Origin: SFHK01 sp045538305
GTDB taxonomy: Bacteria; Bacillota; Clostridia; Christensenellales; Aristaeellaceae
Length of the DNA stretch: 47,095 nucleotides
Assembly: GCA_045538305.1 (NCBI GenBank)
Contig: JAZSRC010000026.1
Location: forward strand, 1-47,095
Direction of reading: 5' to 3'
Shown: positions 8,203-16,821 of the stretch, piece after piece
Layout: each line of letters opens with the position of its first letter
Position numbering within the stretch: the stretch's first letter is position 1
Program-made: the position numbers and the translations under genes
The notes under the pieces: generated by a model
The model's input: only the letters and a program-made list of their open reading frames with translations
Databases searched by the model: none
Told to the model about the DNA's origin: nothing

Positions 8203-8499
8203 CTATTTATCTGACTGTTCATAAAGCATTTCATTGATCATTATTTGTTCATTGGGGGATGGGTACATATCCTCTGTAAGTTTACCAATAACTCTGCCTA
8301 TACATCTGAAATCGTCATTGTCAGTTGGTCTTATTATACCATATGATTGATTATGCGCATGTAATCCGTCCGGCTGATACTCTTTTATCATCCCTTCGCC
8401 ATTCAATACGAATATACCAATCTCTCCGGGAAAGATTTCTTCGGCGTGTTCGACTAATACCATGTCGCCGGAATGGTAAGTAGGGAACATCAAGTCCAA
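8203..8499 (-). pseudogene. N-terminally truncated S24/LexA-like peptidase domain
   Basis: About 95 residues of the C-terminal self-cleavage domain of a LexA/CI-type repressor: PTYHSGDMVLVEHAEEIFPG, EIGIFVLNGEGMIKEY with the lysine of the Ser-Lys dyad, GLHAHNQSYG and FRCIGRVIGKL. The family motif G-D-S-M-x-P-T-Y is broken exactly at the serine: after M (8488-8490) the sequence reads L-D-L instead of the nucleophile motif. The DNA-binding N-terminus is missing. The break coincides with the start of homology to a serine recombinase on the other strand, so this is a rearrangement product and is most likely non-functional. A TTG at 8499 could formally start it. Confidence 0.75.
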
Positions 8500-9892
8500 C
8501 AGTGAATGGAAATTCGTTCATGTGTACACGGACAAGGGCATAACCGGAACGAACACGAAAAAGCGCGAGGGTTTCAATCAGATGATTGAGGATGCACTGG
8601 CCGGAAAGATTGACCTCATCATCACAAAGTCCGTTTCCCGCTTCGCCCGTAATACGGTGGACAGCCTCACGACCATCCGCAAGCTGAAGGCGCAGGGCAT
8701 CGAGGTTTACTTCGAAGAACAGAATATTTACACGCTAGATTCCAAGGGCGAGCTGATGCTGACGATCATGTCCTCGCTGGCGCAGGAGGAAAGCCGATCT
8801 ATCTCCGAGAACGTCACATGGGGCCAGCGCAAGCGCTTTGCGGACGGTAAAGTCAGTATGTCTTATAAGTATTTCCTCGGATACCGCAAGGGCGCGAATG
8901 GCGAGCCGGAGATCGTCGAGAAAGAAGCCGAGGTGGTACGCCGCATCTACCGTATGTTCCTCGACGGTAAAACGCCCTTTGGTATCGCACAGGCACTGAT
9001 GGCAGACGGTATTCCGACACCTGCTGGAAAAACGAAATGGTGTACGACAACGATTCTGAGCATCCTCGGCAATGAGAAGTACAAGGGTGACGCGCTTCTC
9101 CAGAAAACCTTCTGCACCGATTTCCTTACGAAAAAGATGAAGGTGAACGAAGGCGAGGTTCCGCAGTATTACGTTGAAAATAGCCATCCGGCTATTGTAA
9201 ACGCTGAAATGTTTGACTTGGTGCAGCAAGAATTGGAGCGCCGGAAGGAGCAGAAAACCCAGCAGAATGGTACGAACATTTTCTCCGGGAAGATTATATG
9301 TGGATGTTGTGGAACGGCTTACGGCAGTAAAGTGTGGCACTCCAATGATCCGTATCGGCGGGTGGTCTGGCGCTGTAATGCAAAATACCGTAATCAGGAG
9401 AAATGCGCAACACCGCATCTTTCCGAGGATGAAATTCAGGTAGCGTTTTTGAATGTGATGAACCGCCTGATTGAGAATAAAAAGGATATCATTGCTGACA
9501 GCAAAATGCTGATGAAACGGCTGACGGATTGCACTGATTTGGAAAAAGAAATGACTCAGCTTCAGGTGGAAATGAATGTACTTTCTGAAATGCTGCGCAA
9601 CGCGATTGATGAAAATGCCCGCGCCGCTATTGATCAGGAGGAGTACAATCGCCGGTACGATGCGCTGGAAGTCCGCTATAAGGCGCTGGTAACCAAGTAC
9701 AATGAAATCGGCTCTGAGAAGCGCCGCCGCCAGTTCTTGCGGGATAATTTCAGGCAGTTTATTTCTGCCATTGAGCATGCCAACGTGGTAACCGAGTTTT
9801 CACCCGAGGCATGGACAGCGCTGGTGGAAAGCGTCACCGTATACGCCAAGGATGACATCCGCTTCAACTTCCGAAACGGCATGAGCCTGTAA
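8489..9892 (+). pseudogene. 5'-truncated large serine recombinase
   Basis: Homology begins at IKSNSEWKFVHVYTDKG (bases 8489 on) and runs through GITGTNTKKREGF, the TKSVSRFARNTVDSL helix, LDSKGELMLTIMSSLAQEES, the Recombinase domain (VVRRIYRMFLDGKTPFGIAQ), a zinc ribbon (IICGCCGTAYG...WRCNAKY...CATPHL) and a C-terminal coiled coil. The first 50-60 residues of the resolvase domain, which hold the catalytic serine (YxRVSTxxQ...S), are absent; sequence upstream belongs to the S24 fragment. The longest usable frame begins with a GTG at 8522 without a ribosome site. The enzyme would be inactive. Such recombinases move integrative elements of Clostridia, so this marks a decayed one. Confidence 0.88.
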
Positions 9893-9903
9893 CCCATAAT
9901 GCG

Positions 9904-9950
9904 AACACCCCAGCTTGCCTCGGTGCTATACCGAAGTGAGCTGGGGTGTT
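9904..9950 (+). terminator. Terminator after the recombinase remnant
   Basis: AACACCCCAGCT (9904-9915) pairs with AGCTGGGGTGTT (9939-9950); an inner CGGT/ACCG pair extends the structure. Located 12 nt after the recombinase stop. Confidence 0.75.
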
Positions 9951-10043
9951 GCTGTTATCGTATACGACCAATTTAGTTATCGCCGCCTACGTTGTCTGCG
10001 GCCTCCGGGGAGAGCTAATATAGCACCTACGGAGGTGAGAAAG

Positions 10044-10388
10044 GTGAAGAAATGGACGGAAACGGATCAGGAAAAGCGGCTGGCATACATACGGGATTTT
10101 GCTTGGCAGCATGCCGGAGAACAGATGAACATAGCCGAAATCTATCTGCAGCGGCATCCGGGAGAGAATGAGGAGTACGATTCCTCGCTGGCATCACTTA
10201 ATGAAATCGAATCTGAGATGGAAAACAAGCTGGATTGCCGGTTTGCAGACGATTGCCGTTCGGCTTACATGAGCTACGCCGGTTCGATTGCAATGGAAGT
10301 TTATATGCGCGGCGTGATGGATGGTGCGAGATTGCACTATGCCATCGTAAGCAGAGAGCTGCCGGTAACATCATCGAAAAAGAAATGA
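10044..10388 (+). CDS. Small hypothetical protein of the mobile region
   Basis: A protein of 114 aa that I do not recognise. GTG at 10044 is preceded by GGAGGTGA with 5 nt spacing; the longer frame from 9915 runs through a terminator and lacks a ribosome site. The product is charged and likely helical (WTETDQEKRLAYIRDFAWQH; ESEMENKLDCRFADDCRSAY) and ends in MRGVMDGARLHYAIVSREL. No signal peptide or membrane segment. It resembles the size and helical character of small cargo proteins often found beside serine recombinases, but no function can be given. Confidence 0.6.
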   Translation: MKKWTETDQEKRLAYIRDFAWQHAGEQMNIAEIYLQRHPGENEEYDSSLASLNEIESEMENKLDCRFADDCRSAYMSYAGSIAMEVYMRGVMDGARLHYAIVSRELPVTSSKKK

Positions 10389-10430
10389 ACTGCCATGATA
10401 TGATGTAGATGATACGCCGCATATAAAAAG

Positions 10431-10475
10431 AAGCACTTTATATCCTCTGGACATTACATAGGATATATGGTGCTT
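10431..10475. terminator. Hairpin terminator after the small hypothetical gene
   Basis: AAGCACTTTATATCCT (10431-10446) pairs with AGGATATATGGTGCTT (10460-10475) and is followed by TTGG. The remaining bases up to 10673 show no gene or clear structure. Confidence 0.7.
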
Positions 10476-10673
10476 TTGGTCAGACAACACACCCTCCTAC
10501 CTGAGAAATAACTGGGATAATTCTACTTATGCAAAGCACAACAAAAGAACTAACCGTTAAAACGTCTGATACCATAGGCAACACCTCCGCAATCCAAAGC
10601 ACACTTAACCCCCAATCAGTCCGTAGACCCATGTGTTGTAGCTCGGGATTTCTCAGAGAAGGTGGCGGGGCAT

Positions 10674-11333
10674 TTACATTATAGCATCTTTCATGGCTTT
10701 TTTCAACAATGACTGTAGATAACTCAATGTATAAAACTGCGTAGTTATCAATTGAGGCAGCTTCGGTAGTAGCTGTACTAAATCGTCATCATCATATTCT
10801 TGATTTAGAATCATCAATGAAACAGTGTTGATTTTTCCGTTTTTCCCGTGCAAAGTACGCGAACGACGGATGATATCATTCTTCCTTAAAGACTCAATTA
10901 CTTGTAGGAGTTCAGGATTTACTGTATCTTGAGACGGAAATGAAGTCAAGATTTTTATACCATCAGAATCTTCGGGGAAATTGCGGATATTGGCATGGGA
11001 CGTTGCTACCCAATAGCAGTTTTCAAATATTGCATTCTTGAAATTGGCTTTCTCAAACACCGCAGAAACGAAAGTACACTTAATGAATCGTGCACCAATA
11101 AAAGAGCTGCCCTTCATGTTTGTGCCAACAAAGTCTACTTGATCAAACAGGCAATTATCAAAATTGCAGTATTTCATATGTGCGGCGCGAAGGGACGTGC
11201 CTATAAACTTTGCATGCACAAATTTCGAATTGTAAGATTTCGTTTTTTCAAAATCCTTATACTGAAAGGTGGAGCCACTTCTATCGTCATTCTTATAACT
11301 GAAAAGAGCTCGATTCTTACCTACAAGAGACAC
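10674..11333 (-). CDS. Pentapeptide-repeat protein
   Basis: A 219-aa cytoplasmic protein. A GTG start at 11333 follows AGGAGGG by about 7 nt. Residues about 40-115 hold pentapeptide repeats of the A(D/N)(L/F)xx type (AKFIGTSLRAAHMKYCNFDN; FDQVDFVGTNMKGSSFIGAR; AVFEKANFKNAIFENC), which fold into a right-handed beta-helix. The C-terminal part (about 130-219) is not a repeat and contains ESLRKNDIIRRSRTLHG, possibly a small winged-helix-like or interaction domain. It stands alone between the decayed mobile module and tRNA-Thr. Its function is unknown; gyrase-protecting pentapeptide proteins exist but nothing here supports that specifically. Confidence 0.8.
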   Translation of the reverse strand: MSLVGKNRALFSYKNDDRSGSTFQYKDFEKTKSYNSKFVHAKFIGTSLRAAHMKYCNFDNCLFDQVDFVGTNMKGSSFIGARFIKCTFVSAVFEKANFKNAIFENCYWVATSHANIRNFPEDSDGIKILTSFPSQDTVNPELLQVIESLRKNDIIRRSRTLHGKNGKINTVSLMILNQEYDDDDLVQLLPKLPQLITTQFYTLSYLQSLLKKAMKDAIM

Positions 11334-11496
11334 TGTTATCCCTCCTATGTATTGATTCTGAACGAGTACATAGAATAATACGGAATGTGCAGCGATGTTA
11401 TCATTATACTTGAATGAATAGAATTGTACAAGATAATCGATCCTGTATAATGGATAAATTCATATATGTTGTATTCAGCCTGTATACTATTTGACA

Positions 11497-11554
11497 AAAT
11501 GACTCAGGTGGGGTGGGATTTCGAGGACTTGAACCCACTTTACCTGAGTCATTT
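11497..11554. repeat. Large inverted repeat in the spacer before tRNA-Thr
   Basis: AAATGACTCAGGT (11497-11509) pairs with ACCTGAGTCATTT (11542-11554); inside, GTGGG and CCCAC extend the stem. The loop region (ATTTCGAGGACTTGAA) resembles tRNA T-arm sequence. It could be a terminator or a leftover attachment site. No gene is visible in 11334-11684. Confidence 0.6.
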
Positions 11555-11645
11555 GCTTTTCCCGCATATTCCGGGGAAACCATTTGATGAAATTATGTAC
11601 AGAATCCAGCTATATCAAGGGTTTTCAGCCCCAATGGGGTAAAGA

Positions 11646-11681
11646 AATACCACCTAACTTTGTATCAAAAGTTAGGTGGTA
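11646..11681 (-). terminator. Terminator of tRNA-Thr
   Basis: A perfect hairpin (ACCACCTAACTT against AAGTTAGGTGGT) begins a few bases past the tRNA CCA end on the minus strand and is followed by ATTTCTTT. Confidence 0.8.
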
Positions 11682-11684
11682 ATA

Positions 11685-11760
<76 letters not shown>

Positions 11761-11951
11761 GCACCTTTCGTGCGCAAATTATATTACTACATTTTTAAGC
11801 GTTTTGCAAGCCTTTTTTTGATTATTAACAAAGAAAATGAATAAATTGTTGATTGGAAAAGTATTTATGCACAAAATATGCGGTTTATGCATGAATAAGC
11901 GAAAAATATACGTATAAACACGAAATTAACGCATAAAAATAAAATTTGGGG

Positions 11952-11980
11952 TTGACAAAGACGTATTGCGGGTATATACT
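11952..11980 (+). promoter_or_regulatory. Sigma-A promoter of amino-acid ABC operon
   Basis: TTGACA (11952-11957), 17-bp spacer, TATACT (11975-11980). A consensus -35 and near-consensus -10, 35 nt upstream of the binding-protein start. Confidence 0.88.
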
Positions 11981-12014
11981 TTCATCCATCAACATTGATT
12001 TGGAGGTAAGAAAA

Positions 12015-12779
12015 ATGAAAAAACTGTTCGCTCTGGTTATTGCCCTTATGATGACTCTTAGTTTTGTATCCTTTGCAGAAACAGAAGCCACGGAAAAGAT
12101 CGTTATTGGTACCAACGCGGAATTTGAACCCTTTGAGTATGTTATGAACGGTGAGATCGTAGGCTTTGACGCCGAGCTGATCGAGTACATCATGACCCTG
12201 CTTGGTTATGACTTCGAAATCATCTCCATTGATTTTGACGCCCTTCTGCCCGCCCTTCAGAGCGGCAAGATCGATCTTTCCATCGCGGCAATGACGATCA
12301 CCGAAGAACGTCTGGAGAATGTTCTCTTCTCCGCTCCTTACTTCAACGCTTCTCAGAAGATCGTTGCAAAGGCTGACGGCGCTGTTGCCAGCGAAGCTGA
12401 CCTGGCAGGCAAGAAGATTGGCGTTCAGCTTGGCACCACCGGCGACCTGTATGTTTCTGAAAACATCGAAGGCGCAGAGGTTATCCGCTACCCGAAGGCG
12501 CTCGACGCCATCGTTGATCTGGATGCCGGCCGTCTGGATGCGGTTGTAACCGACGCGGAACCCGCCAAGTCTTATGCTTCTCCCTATGAGTCGCTGGTAA
12601 TTCTGGCAGATGACCTTTCCGAGGAAAAGTACGGTATCGCCGCAGCCTTTGGAAACGAAGATCTGATTGCGGAAGTAGACGTAGCGCTTGCGGCTCTGGA
12701 AGAGTCCGGCCTGCTGGCTGAGCTGTATGAGAAATGGTTCGGCGAGGAAGAGGCTGCTGAAGAAGCGGCTGCAGAATAA
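12015..12779 (+). CDS. Amino-acid ABC transporter substrate-binding protein (family 3)
   Basis: Extracellular polar amino-acid receptor of 254 aa. GGAGG lies 8 nt before the ATG at 12015. A signal peptide (MKKLFALVIALMMTLSFVSFA) is followed by the family-3 fold: IVIGTNAEFEPFEYV, EIVGFDAELIEYI, LLPALQSGKIDLSIAAMTIT, ERLENVLFSAPYF, DLAGKKIGVQLGTTGD. No lipobox cysteine is present, so membrane retention must occur otherwise or the protein is released. The C-terminus is an acidic Ala/Glu tail. It is the first gene of a three-gene transporter operon. Confidence 0.93.
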   Translation: MKKLFALVIALMMTLSFVSFAETEATEKIVIGTNAEFEPFEYVMNGEIVGFDAELIEYIMTLLGYDFEIISIDFDALLPALQSGKIDLSIAAMTITEERLENVLFSAPYFNASQKIVAKADGAVASEADLAGKKIGVQLGTTGDLYVSENIEGAEVIRYPKALDAIVDLDAGRLDAVVTDAEPAKSYASPYESLVILADDLSEEKYGIAAAFGNEDLIAEVDVALAALEESGLLAELYEKWFGEEEAAEEAAAE

Positions 12780-12804
12780 TAGCAGCGTTTACAACTGAAT
12801 GTTG

Positions 12805-12836
12805 GCCGCCGTCTGCTGATATTGGCAGGCGGCGGC
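12805..12836 (+). terminator. Intergenic GC-rich hairpin after binding-protein gene
   Basis: GCCGCCGTCTGC pairs with GCAGGCGGCGGC (one G-U pair) with an 8-nt loop. No U-run follows, so it more likely protects the abundant binding-protein mRNA from 3' decay or causes partial termination. Confidence 0.7.
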
Positions 12837-12879
12837 TAATCGTGAAAATGGAAAACGTACTGGGATGGAGTGAAAACCC

Positions 12880-14253
12880 TTGAAAAAACGGATTCTTGCG
12901 CTGGTATTTGCGCTGATCTTGGCGCTATCCGCCGTTTCTATGGCGCATGCTTCCGATCTGAAAATGGATGCATTGGAAGCGCTGATCAATAAAAAGAAAG
13001 AAAGCGCGGCTGCAAGCGATGCGGCATCAATCACAAATAAGACCGTCGGAACATCGGATGAGTTTGTTATCGGCGTAGTGGAAGACGGCGTCGTATGGTA
13101 TGTTACAAACGAAGCAGATAAAGCGGATGGCTTTGATGTTAAGGTTGTTTCTGCTGCGCTCACCAAGGCCAATTACCGCAAGTTCAGCTTTGTTTCAGTG
13201 TCTGCGGATCGGGCGCTTGAGATGCTTGACAACGGTGAAATCACTCTTCTGATCGGTTATCCCATGGAGAATGAGAAGCTTCTGCGTGCGGATCATCAGG
13301 CGCAGGGTGAAGAAGGAAAGTACCTGCGCACGGCTGCATACCTTTCGGGTAAGAAAGAGGTATCGCCGAGAAACGGCGCGAAGATTAACCTCGGTATGCG
13401 TGAATTCTTTGCTGTCGGCAGCGTGGATAACGAAAAACTGATCGACGCGTATGACCGTGCCTTTGAGAAGATGGACGCTGACGGAACAGTCGATTCCATT
13501 TGGGATGACTATTTCAATACTTCCTTCTTCTACGACCTTGGCCGCGGCATCCGGCGCACAGCGCTTGGCATTTGGCGGCAGTTCCGCATGAACCTCATTG
13601 AGGAAGACCGCTATCAGATGATACTTAAAGGCCTTGGTACGACGATTCTGATTGCCATTTGCGCGGCGGTTCTTGGCGTAGTGTTTGGCTGTGTGCTCGC
13701 GCTTATGCGCCTTTCCAATATCCGAATCGGGAAATGGTATGTACTTAGGAGTCTCGCGACCATTTACGTAGACGTTATTCGAGGCACGCCTGTAGTCGTT
13801 CAGTTGATGATTATGTACTACATTGTGTTTGTTTCGCCGAATATTTCAAAAGTCACTGTCGCCATTATTACCTTTGGCTTGAACTCGGCTGCCTATGTAT
13901 CCGAAATGGTGCGCGGAGGTATTCTGGCGGTTGATAAGGGACAAACGGAAGCCGGACGTTCGCTGGGACTTTCCGCAGGGGCAACAATGTATCTGATTGT
14001 TCTTCCGCAGACGATTAAGATTATTATTCCGTCTTTGTTTAATGAAATCATTATGCTGCTTAAGGAAACTTCCGTCGTTGGCTTTATTGGCCTTATGGAC
14101 CTTACTAAGGCTGGAGACTATATCAGAAGCCGCACATATTCTGCATTTTTCCCGCTGCTTACCGTTGCAGCCGTATATCTTGTTATTGTAACCGTACTTA
14201 CCAGAGTATTTGAACGCGTAGAAAGGAGGATGCGTCAGAGTGATATACGTTGA
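12880..14253 (+). CDS. Fused substrate-binding domain and amino-acid ABC permease
   Basis: A 457-aa protein joining a secreted binding-like domain (residues about 25-220) to a HisMQ/GlnP-type permease (about 240-457). The N-terminus is a signal sequence (MKKRILALVFALILALSAVS). The permease part has the entry motif MILKGLGTTILIAICAAVLG, VDVIRGTPVVVQLMIMYYIV and the EAA loop (EAGRSLGLSAGATMYLIVLP) that contacts the ATPase. The start is TTG at 12880 behind a weak GGATGGAG. The binding part is short and lacks much of the family-3 signature, so it may not bind ligand itself. The 3' end overlaps the ATPase gene by 14 nt. Confidence 0.88.
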   Translation: MKKRILALVFALILALSAVSMAHASDLKMDALEALINKKKESAAASDAASITNKTVGTSDEFVIGVVEDGVVWYVTNEADKADGFDVKVVSAALTKANYRKFSFVSVSADRALEMLDNGEITLLIGYPMENEKLLRADHQAQGEEGKYLRTAAYLSGKKEVSPRNGAKINLGMREFFAVGSVDNEKLIDAYDRAFEKMDADGTVDSIWDDYFNTSFFYDLGRGIRRTALGIWRQFRMNLIEEDRYQMILKGLGTTILIAICAAVLGVVFGCVLALMRLSNIRIGKWYVLRSLATIYVDVIRGTPVVVQLMIMYYIVFVSPNISKVTVAIITFGLNSAAYVSEMVRGGILAVDKGQTEAGRSLGLSAGATMYLIVLPQTIKIIIPSLFNEIIMLLKETSVVGFIGLMDLTKAGDYIRSRTYSAFFPLLTVAAVYLVIVTVLTRVFERVERRMRQSDIR

Positions 14254-14962
14254 GAACCTTCAAAAATCCTTTGGAAAACTCGAAGTTCTTAGGGGCGTCG
14301 ATCAGCATATCGCCCGCGGCGAGAAGGTTGTTGTCATCGGACCATCCGGCTCCGGTAAATCCACCTTTTTACGGTGCCTGAATCTTCTGGAGGTGCCCAC
14401 ACATGGCAGAATCTTTTTGGGCGGTGAAGAGATCACTGCGACGAAATGCAATATCAACCGCGTGCGTCGGAAAATGGGCATGGTATTTCAGCAGTTTAAT
14501 CTGTTTCCGCACAAAACGGTTATTGAGAATATCATGCTTGCGCCCGTACATCATAAAATGATGACCAAGCAGCAAGCCCACAAAAAGGCAATGGAGCTTT
14601 TGGATCGCGTTAACCTTACCGAAAAGGCAAACGCTTACCCCAGACAGCTTTCCGGCGGACAGCAGCAGCGCATTGCCATTGTTCGCGCGCTGGCGATGGA
14701 TCCCGAGGTTATGCTGTTTGACGAACCGACCTCTGCGCTGGACCCTGAAATGGTAGGCGAGGTTCTGGACGTTATGAAACAGCTGGCCAGAAGCGGTATG
14801 ACAATGGTGGTTGTAACCCATGAAATGGGCTTTGCCCGTGAAGTGGGCGATCGCGTACTGTTTATGGATGAAGGCGTTATAATGGAGCAGGGCACGCCTG
14901 ATGAAGTGTTCAACCACACAAAATCAGCCCGTGCTCAGGATTTTTTGCGCAAGGTACTGTAA
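14240..14962 (+). CDS. Amino-acid ABC transporter ATP-binding protein (GlnQ-like)
   Basis: Cytoplasmic ATPase of 240 aa powering the preceding permease. Walker A GPSGSGKST, Q-loop FQQFNLFPH, signature LSGGQQQR, Walker B VMLFDEPTSALDP and the switch histidine VTHEMGFA are all present. GTG start at 14240 with AAAGGAGGA 9 nt upstream, inside the end of the permease gene. Full length for the polar amino-acid family; the exact substrate (glutamine, cystine or other) cannot be told. Confidence 0.95.
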   Translation: MIYVENLQKSFGKLEVLRGVDQHIARGEKVVVIGPSGSGKSTFLRCLNLLEVPTHGRIFLGGEEITATKCNINRVRRKMGMVFQQFNLFPHKTVIENIMLAPVHHKMMTKQQAHKKAMELLDRVNLTEKANAYPRQLSGGQQQRIAIVRALAMDPEVMLFDEPTSALDPEMVGEVLDVMKQLARSGMTMVVVTHEMGFAREVGDRVLFMDEGVIMEQGTPDEVFNHTKSARAQDFLRKVL

Positions 14963-14973
14963 ATATTATTATG

Positions 14974-15017
14974 AAACCGGCGTTCGATTGGATAAAAGAT
15001 ATCGCACGCCGGTTTTT
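14974..15017 (+). terminator. Terminator of the amino-acid transporter operon
   Basis: AAACCGGCGT (14974-14983) pairs with ACGCCGGTTT and runs into TTTTTG. Located 12 nt past the ATPase stop. Confidence 0.85.
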
Positions 15018-15026
15018 GTATGCTGA

Positions 15027-15055
15027 TTTACATTCATCCGTATGTTTGGTATACT
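15027..15055 (+). promoter_or_regulatory. Sigma-A promoter of the nucleoside phosphorylase gene
   Basis: TTTACA (15027-15032), 17-bp spacer, TATACT (15050-15055), 43 nt upstream of the start codon. Confidence 0.75.
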
Positions 15056-15097
15056 TTATACAGAAAAAATGGTATATCGCTAAAGGAGTGCCTGCCA

Positions 15098-15883
15098 ATG
15101 ATTACAGACAGCTTTGATAATCGTTCTCCTGCAAAAATCAACCCGGTTATTAACGATAATGCGCTGAAGGTAGACGCCTGCATACTTACATTTTCCAATG
15201 TAATCGAAAGCTTTGTGCTTAACAACTATCCGTGTGAGAAGATTGGCGATTTCTATTTTGCCACAGGCGCAACGCCGGTATATAAAATCTTCCACGGAGG
15301 GCGCGCTTATGCTTTTTACAAAACCTATGTGGGCGCGCCGGCCTGCGTCGGCACGATTGAAGATACGATGGCATTGATCCGAACGGATAAGTACATTCTT
15401 TTTGGCGGCTGCGGCTGTCTGGACCGTGAGATCGCGCATGGAAAAGTAATGGTTCCTACTGCCGCTTACCGCGATGAGGGAACCAGTTATCATTACGCCC
15501 CCGCATCAGACTATATTGATATCCCGAACGCAAAAGTGGTAGAGGCATTCATGCGTGAAAACGGTATCCCCTGTGTATTGGGCAAAACATGGACGACCGA
15601 CGCATTTTACCGCGAGACGGAAACCAATATTCAAAAGCGAAAGGCTGAAGGCTGCATATCAGTGGAAATGGAATCCTCCGCCGTTCAGGCGCTTTGTAAT
15701 TTCAGAAATCTTTCGCTGTATGTGTTCTTTACCAGCGGCGATTTGCTGGACGCGCCCGAATGGGATGAACGCCATAAACAAGGCCAGACAGAAGGTACGC
15801 AGCACGATGCGGGCCATTTCGATATTGCGCTCGCGCTGGCTGAATATGTTTCTAAAAGATCAGCCGACTGTTTCATTAAATAG
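15098..15883 (+). CDS. Nucleoside phosphorylase (PNP/UDP family)
   Basis: Cytoplasmic phosphorylase splitting a nucleoside with phosphate into base and ribose-1-phosphate; 261 aa. AAAGGAG lies 9 nt before ATG 15098; the upstream in-frame start at 15020 precedes the promoter -10 and is rejected. Family landmarks are TCILTFSNVIE-type N-terminus, GGCGCLDREIAHGKVMVPTA, DEGTSYHY and the ribose-binding CISVEMESSAVQAL. The arrangement matches uridine phosphorylase-like members more than trimeric PNPs, but base specificity is not certain. It is monocistronic, between two strong terminators. Confidence 0.87.
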   Translation: MITDSFDNRSPAKINPVINDNALKVDACILTFSNVIESFVLNNYPCEKIGDFYFATGATPVYKIFHGGRAYAFYKTYVGAPACVGTIEDTMALIRTDKYILFGGCGCLDREIAHGKVMVPTAAYRDEGTSYHYAPASDYIDIPNAKVVEAFMRENGIPCVLGKTWTTDAFYRETETNIQKRKAEGCISVEMESSAVQALCNFRNLSLYVFFTSGDLLDAPEWDERHKQGQTEGTQHDAGHFDIALALAEYVSKRSADCFIK

Positions 15884-15885
15884 AG

Positions 15886-15929
15886 AAAAAACGCATTCCG
15901 GCGAAAAAGATCACCGGAATGCGTTTTTT
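15886..15929. terminator. Bidirectional terminator between phosphorylase and rnz
   Basis: AAAAAACGCATTCCGG pairs perfectly with CCGGAATGCGTTTTTT. It serves the plus-strand phosphorylase and the minus-strand rnz-nagA pair. Confidence 0.92.
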
Positions 15930-16821
15930 AGTCTTGAAAGCGGAGCAGCGTACTCATTCCGTCAACACCGATGGTGACGTTATCAAAGATGGTTCGGAGC
16001 GAATCAATAAATTCCTCGGGGTGTGGAGTGGCGGGGCTGAAATGTGTCAGCCACAACGAACCGGCATGGCAATCATTTGCAATTGCGCAGGCTTCCTGCA
16101 TGGTCATGTGATGGGTTTCAAGGGCGCGTTCCAGCTTGTCTTCTTCGCCGAACATGCCTTCCAGCACCATAAGATCCGCCTCATATCCCAGCTGTGTCAT
16201 GGCGGGAACCGGGCGCGTATCCGTGGAGTACAAAAGGGATAGTCCGCGCCTCTCGGGGCCGAGCACATCCTCCGGCGTAAAACCGCCGGCGCATTCTCCG
16301 TTTTGCAGTGTACTCCATAGTTTGAGCGGCACGCCGTTTTCCTTTGCGCGATGGGGGTCGAACTTGCCCATTCGGGGAAGGGAAATATGATATCCGTAGC
16401 AGGGCATTCCGTGATTTGCTTCAAAGGCATTTACCGTCAGCCCGGCCAGTGAAAACTGCGTTTCGCCCGCCAGCTCATGACATACGATATCGAATGGAAG
16501 CTCCGGAACGATGACGCGAAGGGCGTTTACCACCCGTTCAAGCCCGACAGGACCGTACAGATGAAGCGGACCGATTCGTCCTTCATTTCCTAGCGTCAGA
16601 AACAAACCGGGAAGACCGCTGACGTGGTCGGCGTGAAAATGCGTAATCAGCAGTCCGTCAATGCATTTAAAGCGCAGCCCTGCCGTGCGTATAGCCGTCT
16701 GCGTGCCCTCGCCGCAGTCAATCAGAATTGCGCGCCCCTCTTTTCGAACGTAAAGGGAGGTAAGAAAGCGCCCGGGCAGCGGCATCATGCCGCCGGTTCC
16801 CAGAAGGCATACGTCAATCAT
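15928..16821 (-). CDS. rnz: Ribonuclease Z
   Basis: Zinc endonuclease that trims the 3' trailer of tRNA precursors; 297 aa. Metallo-beta-lactamase fold with THFHADHVSGLPG (HxHxDH at residues 61-66), GTGGMMPLPGRFLTS at the N-terminus, ILIDCGEGTQ, FEANHGMPCYGYH, LLYSTDTRPV and LTHFSPAT near the C-terminus. The ATG at 16821 gives the canonical N-terminus; the upstream in-frame ATG at 16887 lies inside nagA. Start and nagA stop overlap in ATGA, so translation is coupled to nagA. It shares the bidirectional terminator downstream. Confidence 0.93.
   Translation of the reverse strand: MIDVCLLGTGGMMPLPGRFLTSLYVRKEGRAILIDCGEGTQTAIRTAGLRFKCIDGLLITHFHADHVSGLPGLFLTLGNEGRIGPLHLYGPVGLERVVNALRVIVPELPFDIVCHELAGETQFSLAGLTVNAFEANHGMPCYGYHISLPRMGKFDPHRAKENGVPLKLWSTLQNGECAGGFTPEDVLGPERRGLSLLYSTDTRPVPAMTQLGYEADLMVLEGMFGEEDKLERALETHHMTMQEACAIANDCHAGSLWLTHFSPATPHPEEFIDSLRTIFDNVTIGVDGMSTLLRFQD

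Larger units (their letters stand above)
8002..10480. mobile_element. Decayed integrative-element module
   Basis: The cluster of an XRE regulator tail, a cut S24 repressor domain, a truncated large serine recombinase and a small unknown gene is what is left when a site-specific integrative element or prophage-like module is deleted. No terminal repeats could be identified, so the limits are approximate. Confidence 0.45.

Noticed and set aside
15020..15097. Upstream in-frame start for the nucleoside phosphorylase
   Set aside because: It precedes the promoter -10 and lacks a ribosome site; ATG 15098 has AAAGGAG at good spacing.
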